Origin: Candidatus Sulfopaludibacter sp. SbA3
GTDB taxonomy: Bacteria; Acidobacteriota; Vicinamibacteria; Vicinamibacterales; UBA2999
NCBI GenBank assembly: GCA_945903265.1
Contig: CAMDNQ010000004.1
Location: 1-64,000, forward strand
DNA length: 64,000 nt
Reading direction: 5' to 3'
Numbering within the stretch: the first letter of the stretch is position 1; each line of letters starts with the position of its first letter. The notes under the pieces are model-generated. The model was not told the origin of the DNA. It was given only the letters and a program-made list of their open reading frames with translations, and ran no database searches. Made by a program: the position numbers and the translations under genes. Shown piece by piece: positions 1 through 10,934 of this stretch.

Positions 1-5
1 GATCG

Positions 6-893
6 CTAGCGCGTCTCCTCGCACTGCGTTCCGCTCAACGTCGCAATCAGGATGAGCGGACGCCTGCCGCGGCGCAGAATCGAGTGCGCCGTACCCCGTG
101 GGACGGACACGAAGCCGGTCGTGGGGAACTGGACGTCCTTCCCGTCGATCCGCAGCGCGCCTTCACCGCCGACAACGTAGTAGGTCGCTTCGGCCGTGTC
201 GTACAGCCGTTCGGCCTGATCCTGATTCAGCTGCACGAGCGTCGTGCGCGTGTTGCCGCTGCAGGATAAGAGCGATTCGCGGCGCGGCTGATTCCCGACG
301 TACTCCTTTTCGATCAGATCGACCACCGACAGTGCCAGCGGCTTTCCTGGCGGGCCGACGGCCGGCGCCGCAGGTGCTGCGGGGGCCGGCGGGGCGGGTG
401 GCGGCGGTGGTGGAGGTGGCGGCGGCGGGGCCGGGCTGAGCGTCACATCCACATCGGCGACCTGGCCGGCACGGACCACCACCTCACGTTCGAACGTGAT
501 CACCTCGTCGCCGCTGAAGCGCACGCGATAGGTACCAGCCTGCATCGCGGTGAAGTTGATCTGTCCCAGTGCGTTCGTGTTTCCCGAGCGCTCCGTGATG
601 CCGATGACTTCGACGCGGACATCGGGAATCGCGGTCCCTTGCGAATCCGTCACGGTCATCGCCACTCCGGCGCGGGCTGCCGGCGCGGCGGGACGACGCT
701 GGGCGGGGACGGGAGCCGCGGGCCTGGGTGTTGACGGAGGAGGCGCGGCCGCGGGTGCCGGAGCCGGTTTTGCGGGCGCCTGCGCGGCTGGTTTCGGCGC
801 GGGAGCCGGCGCGACCGTCTGTCCGATCGCCGCGCTGTCCGCGATCAGCCATCCACCGAGCACCAGCACGCTGAGCCGGATCACGGTCCTCAT
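6..893 (-). CDS. Exported proline-rich protein with CnaB-like and C-terminal cupin domains
   Basis: About 295 residues. A signal peptide (MRTVIRLSVLVLGGWL...) is followed by an Ala/Pro-rich linker. Next comes a carboxypeptidase-regulatory/CnaB-like beta domain around residues 75-155, which includes 'TDSQGTAIPDVRVEV'. A second polyproline linker leads to a C-terminal cupin-like barrel containing 'GEGALRIDGKD' and 'SVPRGTAHSI'. The role is unknown; a periplasmic sugar- or ligand-binding cupin is possible. I chose the ATG at 893 because it starts a clean signal peptide and a TATACT box lies six bases upstream; longer upstream reading frames run back into the riboswitch. It is divergent from thiC. 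Its stop is almost at the window edge, so nothing can be said about downstream genes. Confidence 0.75.
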   Translation of the reverse strand: MRTVIRLSVLVLGGWLIADSAAIGQTVAPAPAPKPAAQAPAKPAPAPAAAPPPSTPRPAAPVPAQRRPAAPAARAGVAMTVTDSQGTAIPDVRVEVIGITERSGNTNALGQINFTAMQAGTYRVRFSGDEVITFEREVVVRAGQVADVDVTLSPAPPPPPPPPPPPAPPAPAAPAAPAVGPPGKPLALSVVDLIEKEYVGNQPRRESLLSCSGNTRTTLVQLNQDQAERLYDTAEATYYVVGGEGALRIDGKDVQFPTTGFVSVPRGTAHSILRRGRRPLILIATLSGTQCEETR

Positions 894-899
894 CTGGCG

Positions 900-905
900 A
901 GTATA
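900..905 (-). promoter_or_regulatory. -10 box of the cupin gene, predicted leaderless
   Basis: On the minus strand TATACT is followed by six bases (CGCCAG) and then the ATG at 893. Transcription would therefore start at or within one base of the start codon. There is no Shine-Dalgarno sequence and no clear -35 box. The box overlaps the opposite-strand -10 of thiC. Confidence 0.55.
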
Positions 906-907
906 AT
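902..907 (+). promoter_or_regulatory. -10 box of the thiC transcript
   Basis: A perfect TATAAT lies just upstream of the TPP riboswitch, so transcription would begin at the first bases of the aptamer. No convincing -35 element is visible. The shared core AGTATAAT also provides the minus-strand TATACT of the divergent cupin gene. Confidence 0.7.
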
Positions 908-911
908 CGTC

Positions 912-990
912 ACCGGCCGCCAGGGGTATCCCACCGGGATTGAGAGAAACCCTTGGAACCTGAACCGGTTGAAACCGGCGGAGGGAGCGC
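912..990 (+). ncRNA. TPP (thiamine pyrophosphate) riboswitch, THI element
   Basis: The conserved THI-box elements occur in order: CCAGGGG near 920, TGAGA at 941-945, ACCC at 949-952, GAACCTGA at 956-963, a CCGGTT/AACCGG hairpin and GGAGGGA near 980. These are the aptamer core known to bind thiamine pyrophosphate. A short hairpin (CTACT...AGTAG, 997-1011) lies between aptamer and start codon and could be part of the expression platform. It sits directly upstream of thiC, the classical target, so it should repress thiC and the overlapping downstream gene when TPP is abundant. Confidence 0.93.
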
Positions 991-1011
991 GGCGAACTAC
1001 TGGCCCAGTAG

Positions 1012-3802
<2,791 letters not shown>

Positions 3803-3806
<4 letters not shown>

Positions 3807-4330
3807 CGCGCGTCCGGAACCGGCGGGACGATCATGATGATCGTCGCGAACCGAGCCGGTTGTGCTCCAGGACGCGGGTTGGGATAGCCGGCGGATCCGC
3901 CCCACGTCCAATCCTTGACCGTCACTCCGGGCGGAAACGCCATCGTCTCTTCCCGGAATCGCCCCACCTCGAACATATGCGTCGGCGGCTGCGTGAAGAC
4001 CTGGTCGCCACGCTCCTTCAGAACCGTTCGGTAATACGCGACGAGTTCAGCAAACGGCGCGCTTGCGCCGAACACGTAATACCGCTGCGCTCGTCCGGCA
4101 TCGTACGAGGTGATGAACTGGGCGGTTGGATAAATCGGTACTCCGAGAGTGGCTTCCGTTGGCACCGAAGGATCCAGCGGCGCTGAGGCCGTGGGGGGCG
4201 CCTGTGGCGCCGGCTGCGCAGTGGGCACGGCAGGCGCGGAGCCCGGCCGCGGAAACGGCTGCGGCGTTTGCGCCAGCGCCGCGGTCGCCGCCACGGCAGA
4301 GATGGCGGTCACCCAGATCGCACGCGTCAT
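3803..4330 (-). CDS. Exported protein of unknown function
   Basis: About 175 residues with a signal peptide (MTRAIWVTAISAVAATAALAQ) and a Pro/Ala-rich linker. The folded part includes 'IYPTAQFITSYDAGRAQRYYVF' in two segments and 'YYRTVLKERGDQVF', a pattern seen in small exported proteins of unknown function that carry a YYR...K stretch. I do not recognise the family. The start at 4330 is preferred over upstream codons because a TATAAT box lies seven bases before it and the signal peptide begins there. The stop codon overlaps that of the convergent FAH-like gene. Confidence 0.65.
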
Positions 4331-4337
4331 GCCGACC

Positions 4338-4343
4338 ATTATA
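4338..4343 (-). promoter_or_regulatory. -10 box of the exported unknown gene, predicted leaderless
   Basis: TATAAT on the minus strand is followed by GGTCGGC and then the ATG at 4330. The spacing puts the transcription start at the start codon. No Shine-Dalgarno sequence is present. Confidence 0.55.
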
Positions 4344-4479
4344 GGAGCCACCCTCGTAATAGACGGTAACAGACGCCACTAACCCCGACCTCATGTCTGG
4401 CCCGCCTCTTGCCTCCGCGATGGGGCAGGACTCGATTCATCCCCACCAACGGGGCACGAGTTCAGGAGGCGGCGGACCG

Positions 4480-6777
4480 GTGGAAGACTTTGATATTGCG
4501 CCAAGCAAGATTGGCGAGTCGGCCCAGCGAGTTGTCGATCGCGCGGTCGAGGAAACGCGGCGCCGCGATCACGCGCTGCTGACCAACGAACATATTTTCC
4601 TGGCGTTCGCCCAGGTCGAATGGGACACGTTCGCGCAGGTGATGCGCGATCTCGAGCTGAATCCGCACGAGATCCTGCAGGCCCTCGAGGAACAGCTGCA
4701 GGTGCTGCCCGCGTCGACCGGCCGCGAACTCCGCATTGCTCCAGCCACGAAGCTCGTATTCAAGCTGGCCTTTCATCAGGCGAGCCGTGCGGGACGGCAA
4801 TCGATCGAATCATCCGACCTGTTCTCGGCCATCTTCGAGGAAAGCCAGGGAGGCCCCGTTTCGATCATCCGCCGCCACGGCGTGGAGCCGGAAGTGCTCG
4901 TCACCCGCGTGGCCACGCGCATGCGCGATAACGAGCTCCGGGAAGAACGGCTGCGCAAGCGATTCGAGCTCCCGCCATTCCTGAAGCACTTCGCGACGAA
5001 CCTGAATCTGCTCGCACGGCAGGACAAGCTCCCGCCGGTGTTCGGGCGCGACCACGAGATCCAGCAGGTGCTGGAAGTCCTGTGTCACCGCGAACGCTCC
5101 AATTCCGTGATGCTGATAGGCGAACCCGGTGTCGGCAAGACGGCCATCGTCGAAGGCCTCGCGCGGCGCATCGAGTTCGAGCCGGATTCAGTCCCCGTAC
5201 GGCTCCGCGACTGCCAGGTGGTCAACCTGCAGATGAACACGATGGTCGCCGGCACGATGCTGCGCGGCATGTTCGAGGATCGGATCCAGAACGTCATCCG
5301 CGAGATCAAGGAGCGGCCGAACCTGATTCTCTTCGTCGACGAGGCGCACACGATGGTGGGCGCCGGATCGGCGCTGGGCGCGCCGTCGGACGCGGCCAAC
5401 GTCTTCAAGTCGGTGCTCGCGCGCGGCGAAGTGCGCATGATCGGCGCGACCACGCTCAGCGAATACAAGGAATACATCCAGGAAGACGAAGCGCTGTCAC
5501 GGCGGTTCCGCACCGTCTTCGTGGCTGAGCCGTCTCTCGAAGAGACTCGGCGGATTCTGTTCAGCCTCCGCCCGAGGCTCGAGCGGAATTACTCGGTGCG
5601 GCTCCTGGACGATGCGATTGAGACGGCCCTGCAGATGTCGGAGCGGTACCAGCGGCATCTCCACCTGCCGGACAAGGTGATTGGCTGGCTCGACACGGCT
5701 GCGGTGCGCGCCGAGATCGATCGGCGCTGGGAAGTGCGCAGCGAGGACGTGATTGAAGTGATTTCGCACGCCTCACAGATTCCGGAAGACATGGTGTTCC
5801 GCGATGTCGGGGACCGTTTCAAGGACATCGAGGATCGGCTCTCGCGCCGCGTCATCGGCCAGAAGAACGCCATTTCGGCGGTGGCACGCCGGCTCGTGCT
5901 CAACAAGGGACCGCTCAAAGACGGTTTCGATCGCCCCGACGGCGTCCTGCTGTTCCTCGGGCCGACCGGTGTCGGCAAGACCGAGCTGGCGAAAGCCTGC
6001 GCGGAGTTCCTCTACGGGGACGAGAAGAAGATGATCCGCATCGACATGTCCGAGTATCAGGACGGCGGCGTGTCGGTCGACAAGCTGATCGGCATGCCGC
6101 GCGGCATCGTCGGCAGCGAGCGCGGCGGACTGCTGACCAACCAGCTGAAGGACAACCCGTGCACCGTGATCCTGCTCGACGAAATCGAGAAGGCCTCGCC
6201 GAGCCTGCTGAATCTCTTCCTGCAGGCATTCGACGAAGGGTGGCTGACGGACGGCCGCGGCAAGCGCGTCTATCTGTCCGATGCGATCGTCATCATGACG
6301 TCGAACGCGGGCTCCGAGCACTTCCGCCGGCTGACGACCCCCTTCGGGTTCCGGTCTGGCAAGACGCCGATCGGCGAGATCCAGTCGGAGATCACCCGGG
6401 AGCTGGAGCGCCGGTTCCCGCCTGAATTCCGGAACCGGATCGACGAAGTCGTCCTCTTCCAGCCGCTGACGATGGACGAGGTGCGTGAGATCGCCCTGAA
6501 GTGCCTGGCCGAGACGTCGGCAACGCTGAAGGAGACCGGGAAGTCGCTGACGGTGGAGCCAGAGGCGCTGGAGAAGCTGGTGCTCGAGGGCTACAGCATG
6601 GCCTACGGCGCCAGGTTCCTGAAGCGGGTGATTGACGCGAAGATCAAGCTGCCATTAAGCCAGCAGTGGAAGGACTCGAACGCGTTCCGCGCCACGCTAC
6701 AGGACGACCGGATCGTGATCGAAGCCGTCGGTCCGCGCCTGGTGGCTTCGCCGCATCCGGACGCGATCGCGGTGTAA
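4480..6777 (+). CDS. ClpA/ClpC-type AAA+ unfoldase (Hsp100)
   Basis: About 765 residues from the GTG at 4480. I chose this start because AGGAGG (4464-4469) lies ten bases upstream and the Clp N-domain begins directly after it. An in-frame ATG at 4393 would add 29 low-complexity residues. Domain order: Clp N-terminal repeats (about 1-150), AAA1 with Walker A GEPGVGKT (about 214-221) and Walker B 'LILFVDEAH', a short middle region, and AAA2 with GPTGVGKT (about 494-501) and 'TVILLDEIEK'. There is no long ClpB-type coiled coil. 'TTPFGFRSG' in AAA2 resembles the LGF/IGF loop that docks on ClpP, so it probably feeds substrates to ClpP. No clpP or clpS is in the window. Confidence 0.88.
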   Translation: MEDFDIAPSKIGESAQRVVDRAVEETRRRDHALLTNEHIFLAFAQVEWDTFAQVMRDLELNPHEILQALEEQLQVLPASTGRELRIAPATKLVFKLAFHQASRAGRQSIESSDLFSAIFEESQGGPVSIIRRHGVEPEVLVTRVATRMRDNELREERLRKRFELPPFLKHFATNLNLLARQDKLPPVFGRDHEIQQVLEVLCHRERSNSVMLIGEPGVGKTAIVEGLARRIEFEPDSVPVRLRDCQVVNLQMNTMVAGTMLRGMFEDRIQNVIREIKERPNLILFVDEAHTMVGAGSALGAPSDAANVFKSVLARGEVRMIGATTLSEYKEYIQEDEALSRRFRTVFVAEPSLEETRRILFSLRPRLERNYSVRLLDDAIETALQMSERYQRHLHLPDKVIGWLDTAAVRAEIDRRWEVRSEDVIEVISHASQIPEDMVFRDVGDRFKDIEDRLSRRVIGQKNAISAVARRLVLNKGPLKDGFDRPDGVLLFLGPTGVGKTELAKACAEFLYGDEKKMIRIDMSEYQDGGVSVDKLIGMPRGIVGSERGGLLTNQLKDNPCTVILLDEIEKASPSLLNLFLQAFDEGWLTDGRGKRVYLSDAIVIMTSNAGSEHFRRLTTPFGFRSGKTPIGEIQSEITRELERRFPPEFRNRIDEVVLFQPLTMDEVREIALKCLAETSATLKETGKSLTVEPEALEKLVLEGYSMAYGARFLKRVIDAKIKLPLSQQWKDSNAFRATLQDDRIVIEAVGPRLVASPHPDAIAV

Positions 6778-6876
6778 CGAAAGTCAAAGGGTAAAGGTCA
6801 AAGGTCAAACGCCGGCTGGTCTGAAGGCAGGGTCGCTGGCTCGATTTCACCTTTGCCTTTTGACCTTTTCCCTTCG
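6778..6876. repeat. Long imperfect inverted repeat rich in GTCAAAGG units
   Basis: The left arm (about 6778-6805, units such as AAAGGTCAAAGG) is largely complementary to the right arm (about 6850-6876, units such as CCTTTTGACCTTTTCCC). The two are separated by about 45 bases. The repeat lies between the convergent Clp-type and radical SAM genes, so it may act as a bidirectional terminator. The last codons of the radical SAM gene are read from this repeat. A related motif occurs at 60733-60766. Confidence 0.6.
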
Positions 6877-7835
6877 TTATCCCGCTCCTTCACACCGTAT
6901 TTCTCGCGTAGTCCGCTGACCACCGTCTGTACCTCCTTGCGGTAGCTGTCGGGCGCGTACTTCCGCGCGTAGAGCGGCCCGTAGCCCTCGACAAGATGCG
7001 GAAACTCCTTCTGCAGCCAGCCCATGAAGTGCTCCCGCGTGCCGCCCTCGAGGAACATGACGTTGCAGCTCACGAAGTGTGCGCCGTGGTCCGCGATGGC
7101 TTTCATGGTGCGCTCGAGCAGCGCCGGCTTCGATGTGATTCCCGGCACGATCGGATTCATCAGGACGCCGACGCGAATGCCGGCGTCCGCCAGCTCGCGG
7201 ACGGCGCGCAGCCGCTTCAACGGGGGAGCGGTGCCCGGTTCGAGGAGCTGCCATGCCTCTTCATCAACCGTCGGCACGCTGATATAGACGCCGCAGCCGG
7301 GGCCGCGCGTCAGGTCCTGCAGGACATCCTTGTCCCGGACGATCATCGGGCCCTTCGTGATGACGCCCGTCGGGTTATTGAAGTCGCGCAGCGCTTCGAG
7401 CGAGCGGCGCGTCAGCTTGTAATGCCCTTCGATGGGTTGGTAGCAGTCGGTCGCGGTCCCGACGGCAACGTATGCGCCTTTCCAGGACGGCCGCCCCAGC
7501 TCGCGCCGAAGCACCTCCACGAAGTTTGTCTTCACGAAAATGATCGACGCGAACTCGTCGCCAGAGCCGAGCTCAAACTGGGTCTGGTAGCGCCGCGCGT
7601 AGCAGTAGTGGCAGCCGTGCGTGCAGCCGCGATAGGGATTGAGCGTCCACTCGAACGGCATGCCCTTGACGGCGTTCAGCGCCGATCGGCACCGCACCTC
7701 CTGGTAGCGCGCCGCGTCGGCGCGGCGTTCCGCCTCCGTCAACGCCTCCGCGCCGCCGGCCTTTACGAGGTCAGCGATCTGGCGCGTCGTCGGAGACTGT
7801 TTTCCGAGATCGAAGAGAAGCGGGGCGATTTGCAT
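6798..7835 (-). CDS. Radical SAM protein, spore-photoproduct-lyase-like (PA0069/Rv2578c type)
   Basis: About 345 residues. The radical SAM cluster motif is 'YRGCTHGCHYCYAR' (CX3CX2C). Preceding 'SALNAVKGMPFEWTLNPYRG' and the later 'VAVGTATDCYQPIEG' and 'LMNPIVPGITS' are typical of this uncharacterised family, which resembles spore photoproduct lyase. It presumably cleaves S-adenosylmethionine to make a 5'-deoxyadenosyl radical; the substrate is unknown. The C-terminal tail, from about 'RDNEGKRSKGKGE' on, is encoded by an intergenic inverted repeat and is probably not conserved. The start codon sits inside a separate inverted repeat (7833-7870). Confidence 0.85.
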   Translation of the reverse strand: MQIAPLLFDLGKQSPTTRQIADLVKAGGAEALTEAERRADAARYQEVRCRSALNAVKGMPFEWTLNPYRGCTHGCHYCYARRYQTQFELGSGDEFASIIFVKTNFVEVLRRELGRPSWKGAYVAVGTATDCYQPIEGHYKLTRRSLEALRDFNNPTGVITKGPMIVRDKDVLQDLTRGPGCGVYISVPTVDEEAWQLLEPGTAPPLKRLRAVRELADAGIRVGVLMNPIVPGITSKPALLERTMKAIADHGAHFVSCNVMFLEGGTREHFMGWLQKEFPHLVEGYGPLYARKYAPDSYRKEVQTVVSGLREKYGVKERDNEGKRSKGKGEIEPATLPSDQPAFDL

Positions 7836-7870
7836 GGCAAAAATGACGACGTTCGACGTATTTTCGCCAT
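7833..7870. repeat. Imperfect inverted repeat spanning the radical SAM gene start
   Basis: The arms ATGGCAAAAAT (7834-7844) and ATTTTCGCCAT (7860-7870) are complementary at 10 of 11 positions. The first arm is the reverse complement of the region at the start codon. The position over the translation start suggests an operator or an mRNA hairpin. No regulator can be named. Confidence 0.45.
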
Positions 7871-7913
7871 GCTATCACGCTTACCGGAATGCGGGCGCCG
7901 ACGCCCGAAGACG

Positions 7914-8849
7914 TCAGAGAGGCTGGCTGCGCCAGTACGCGAGGAGATCGTCGACCGTGCGATCGAACGGGAGCTCAGGCGTCCATCCGGTGGAGGCGCG
8001 CAGGCGGGATGGATCGCCGACCATGACGGGATTGTCCTGCGGTCGCAGCCGCTCCGGATCGACGACGATCTCGACCGGGACATTCGATCGGTTGATGAAC
8101 GCCTCGAGGACGCTGCGGATGGTTCGGCCGATGCCCGACGCGACGTTGTAGACGGTGCCGGGTGTCCCGCGGTCCATCAGCAGCGCGTACGCTCGCACGG
8201 TGTCGCGGACGTCGGTCAGATCACGGATCGTGTCCACGTTGCCGACGCGGATCACCGGTTCGACGGCGCCGCGTTCGATCATCGCGATCTGCCGCGCAAA
8301 GCCCGGCGCGGCGAAGGAGGCTTGCTGCCTCGGGCCAGTGTGGTTGAACGTTCGCGTCACGACGACCTCGAGGCCATCTCCCGCCAGCACGTCGAGGGCA
8401 ATCTGTTCCTGGGCGAGCTTGCTGAGGCCATAAGGGCTGGTGGGCCGTAACGTCTCGCCTTCCGTCAGCGGCGAAGTCGAAGGGGCGTACACCATCGCGG
8501 AGCCCGTTATCAGCACACGACAGGCCACGCCAGCGCGTCTCGCCGCATCCAGAAGGTAATGGGTGGTGAGCGCGTTGCTGCGCAGCGGCTCGGCGGTGTT
8601 GTGAAATGAGGTTCCGACGTGCGCCGCGCCCGCGCAGTGAAAGATGCGGGCCGGACGAAGCTTCGCGATCTCGTGACGGACGCGATCGCGATCGAGAAGA
8701 TCGACATGGGTCCATGTGGCGAGCGCTGCGGATGCAGGGGGAGGATCCGATCGGGTCCAGGCGTGGATGGGGACGGTCCCGGACAGATGCTCAATCAGGT
8801 GGCTGCCGGCGAATCCCGCGCCGCCGGTCACCAGGACGGGGCCGCTCAC
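7914..8849 (-). CDS. NAD(P)-dependent sugar epimerase/reductase, GDP-6-deoxy-4-keto-mannose reductase-like
   Basis: About 311 residues of the extended short-chain dehydrogenase family. The N-terminal Rossmann motif is 'VLVTGGAGFAGSHLIEHL'. The catalytic triad elements are 'ITGSAMVY' and 'SPYGLSKLAQE' (YXXXK). 'TRTFNHTGPRQ' and 'VGNVDTIRDLTDVRD' match the Rmd group, which reduces GDP-4-keto-6-deoxymannose to GDP-rhamnose. The start is a GTG at 8849, seven bases after the rmlB stop, so the gene belongs to the nucleotide-sugar operon. Because its neighbours make dTDP sugars, the true nucleotide specificity is uncertain. Confidence 0.82.
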   Translation of the reverse strand: MSGPVLVTGGAGFAGSHLIEHLSGTVPIHAWTRSDPPPASAALATWTHVDLLDRDRVRHEIAKLRPARIFHCAGAAHVGTSFHNTAEPLRSNALTTHYLLDAARRAGVACRVLITGSAMVYAPSTSPLTEGETLRPTSPYGLSKLAQEQIALDVLAGDGLEVVVTRTFNHTGPRQQASFAAPGFARQIAMIERGAVEPVIRVGNVDTIRDLTDVRDTVRAYALLMDRGTPGTVYNVASGIGRTIRSVLEAFINRSNVPVEIVVDPERLRPQDNPVMVGDPSRLRASTGWTPELPFDRTVDDLLAYWRSQPL

Positions 8850-8855
8850 GGCAGC

Positions 8856-9866
8856 TCAGCGCCTTCCGTACTGCGCTTCGTAATAGGAACGGAACGCCGG
8901 GTCGGCTTCCTTGATCGGCCGCCACCACCAGTCATTCGTCCGGTACCACTCGATCGTGTCCGTGAGCCCGCGTTCGAACGGCATGCGCGGCGCCCAGCCG
9001 ATGCCCCGGAGCTTCGTCGTATCGAGCGCGTAGCGCCGGTCGTGTCCGGGCCGATCCGCAACGGGCTTGATGAGCGTCGACGGTTTGCCCAGCGTCGACA
9101 GGATGCGATTCGTCAGGTCGACGTTCATCACTTCGTTGCCGCCGCCGACGTTGTACACCTCGCCGCTCGTACCCGCATCGATCAGGAGGTCCAGCGCGCT
9201 GCAGTGGTCCTCCACGTGCAGCCAGTCGCGGACGTTCTTCCCGTCGCCGTACAGGGGAACCGGAATGTCGTCGATGGCGTTGGTCACGAAGAGCGGAATG
9301 ACCTTTTCGGGGAACTGATAGGGGCCGTAGTTGTTCGACGCCCGCGTAATGATGACGGGGACGTTGTACGTGGCCCAGTAGCTATAGGCCAGTCGATCGG
9401 CGCCCGCCTTGCTGGCTGCGTACGGATTGCGCGGCTTCAATTCGTCGGTCTCACGGCTGGCGCCGGCCGGCACGCTCCCGTACACCTCGTCGGTCGAGAT
9501 CTGGACGAAGCGCCGGAGCCGTGCCGCGCGGCGCGCCGCCTCGAGCAGCACGAACGTCCCCTCGACATCGGTCCTGATGAATTCACCGGCCGACTGGATG
9601 GAGCGGTCAACGTGAGTTTCGGCCGCAAAGTGAACCACGATCTCGGACTGTTCGACGAGCGGTGCGCTGACGGCGGCGTTGCCAATGTCGTCGTGGACGA
9701 AGGTGTGCCGGGGATGATCGATGACGTCGTGCAGATTCTCGCGGCGGCCGGCGTAGGTCAGCTTGTCCAGCGTGGTGACATGCCAGTCGTCATGGGACCG
9801 GAGCGCGTAGCGGACGAAGTTGCTGCCGATAAACCCGGCGCCGCCTGTGACAAGGACTTCAACCAT
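8856..9866 (-). CDS. rfbB: dTDP-glucose 4,6-dehydratase RmlB
   Basis: About 336 residues. It converts dTDP-glucose to dTDP-4-keto-6-deoxyglucose, the branch point to rhamnose and other deoxy sugars of the cell surface. Visible features are the NAD-binding 'VTGGAGFIGSNFVRY', 'FAAETHVDRSI', 'QISTDEVYG' with the catalytic Asp-Glu pair, 'YAASKAGADRLAYSY' (YXXXK) and 'RASNNYGPYQFPEK'. The ATG at 9866 shares one base with the TAA of rmlA (TAATG), which implies translational coupling and makes longer upstream starts unlikely. Confidence 0.96.
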   Translation of the reverse strand: MVEVLVTGGAGFIGSNFVRYALRSHDDWHVTTLDKLTYAGRRENLHDVIDHPRHTFVHDDIGNAAVSAPLVEQSEIVVHFAAETHVDRSIQSAGEFIRTDVEGTFVLLEAARRAARLRRFVQISTDEVYGSVPAGASRETDELKPRNPYAASKAGADRLAYSYWATYNVPVIITRASNNYGPYQFPEKVIPLFVTNAIDDIPVPLYGDGKNVRDWLHVEDHCSALDLLIDAGTSGEVYNVGGGNEVMNVDLTNRILSTLGKPSTLIKPVADRPGHDRRYALDTTKLRGIGWAPRMPFERGLTDTIEWYRTNDWWWRPIKEADPAFRSYYEAQYGRR

Positions 9867-10933
9867 TACCAGCGGATCCCAACTTCGGAATTGTCGCCCA
9901 GCATGAACCGGTAGGCGCTCGGCTTGACCGGCATCCTGTAAATCTTCACGTTCTTGCCAATCAGGCTGTCGATGACGCGGTTGGCCAGGTCCCGGACGCA
10001 TGAGCCTTCGAGGACGATGCTGTGCTCGATTTCGGAGTCCTGGATCTCGACGTCATTGCCAATCGACGTAAACGGCCCCACGTAGGCGTGGACGATACGC
10101 GCCCCGCTGCCGATGATCGCGGGACCGCGAATGACGGATCGCTCCACGACCGCGCCGGCCTCGATGACCACCTTGCCCTCGATCCGGCTCTCGGCGTCGA
10201 CGGTCCCGTCAATCCGGCGCTCCTGCAGATCGAGAATCAGCCGATTGGCCTCGAGCATGTCCTCGAGCTTGCCGGTGTCCTTCCACCATCCCTCGACGAT
10301 ATGGGGTCGGACCGTGAGCCCGCGATCGATCAGATCCTGAATCGCGTCGGTGATTTCCAGTTCGTTGCGGAAGCTCGGTTTGATCCGGTTGACCGATTCG
10401 AAAATCTCCGGCCCGAACATGTAGACGCCGACCAGCGCGAGGTCTCCGATTGGTTCTTTCGGCTTTTCCACGAGCCGCACGACCTGCCCGTCCTTCAGCT
10501 CGGCAACGCCGAACATCTGCGGATCCGGCACCCGCGTCAGCAGAATCTGCGCGGCCGGGCGTTCGCGGGCGAATTCGTCCACGAACTGCGAGATGCCTTT
10601 GCTGAGCAGGTTGTCTCCGAGGTACATCACGAAGGGATCGGCGCCGATGAACGGCTGGCTGATCTTGACGGCGTGCGCAAGACCGCGCGGGGCGTCCTGC
10701 TCGATGTAGACCACCTTGACGCCCCACCGCGAGCCGTCGCCGACCGCCGCCCTGATCTCGGCCTGCGTATCGCCGACGACGATGCCGATCTCGCGGATCC
10801 CGGCGGCCGCGATCGCTTCGATGCCGTAAAAGAGGACGGGCTTGTTGGCGACCGGCACGAGCTGCTTGGCGCTCGTATAGGTCAGCGGACGGAGACGGGT
10901 GCCCTTGCCGCCGCTGAGAATCAGACCCTTCAT
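9866..10933 (-). CDS. Glucose-1-phosphate thymidylyltransferase, long form (RmlA)
   Basis: About 355 residues. It makes dTDP-glucose from dTTP and glucose 1-phosphate. The nucleotidyltransferase motif 'ILSGGKGTRLRPLTY' and the substrate loop 'SAKQLVPVANKPVLFYGIE' are clear. The extra C-terminal part (about residues 245-355) has left-handed beta-helix repeats ('IIGSGARIVHAYVGPFTSIG'), typical of the long RmlA form. It lies one base after the lptD stop and overlaps rmlB. rmlC and rmlD are not in the window; the third gene is a GDP-sugar reductase homologue. Confidence 0.92.
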   Translation of the reverse strand: MKGLILSGGKGTRLRPLTYTSAKQLVPVANKPVLFYGIEAIAAAGIREIGIVVGDTQAEIRAAVGDGSRWGVKVVYIEQDAPRGLAHAVKISQPFIGADPFVMYLGDNLLSKGISQFVDEFARERPAAQILLTRVPDPQMFGVAELKDGQVVRLVEKPKEPIGDLALVGVYMFGPEIFESVNRIKPSFRNELEITDAIQDLIDRGLTVRPHIVEGWWKDTGKLEDMLEANRLILDLQERRIDGTVDAESRIEGKVVIEAGAVVERSVIRGPAIIGSGARIVHAYVGPFTSIGNDVEIQDSEIEHSIVLEGSCVRDLANRVIDSLIGKNVKIYRMPVKPSAYRFMLGDNSEVGIRW

Positions 10934-10934
10934 G

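Noticed and set aside
4393-4479. ATG at 4393 as the start of the Clp-type gene
   Set aside because: It has no ribosome-binding site and adds 29 low-complexity residues, whereas the GTG at 4480 has AGGAGG and begins the Clp N-domain. It remains possible.
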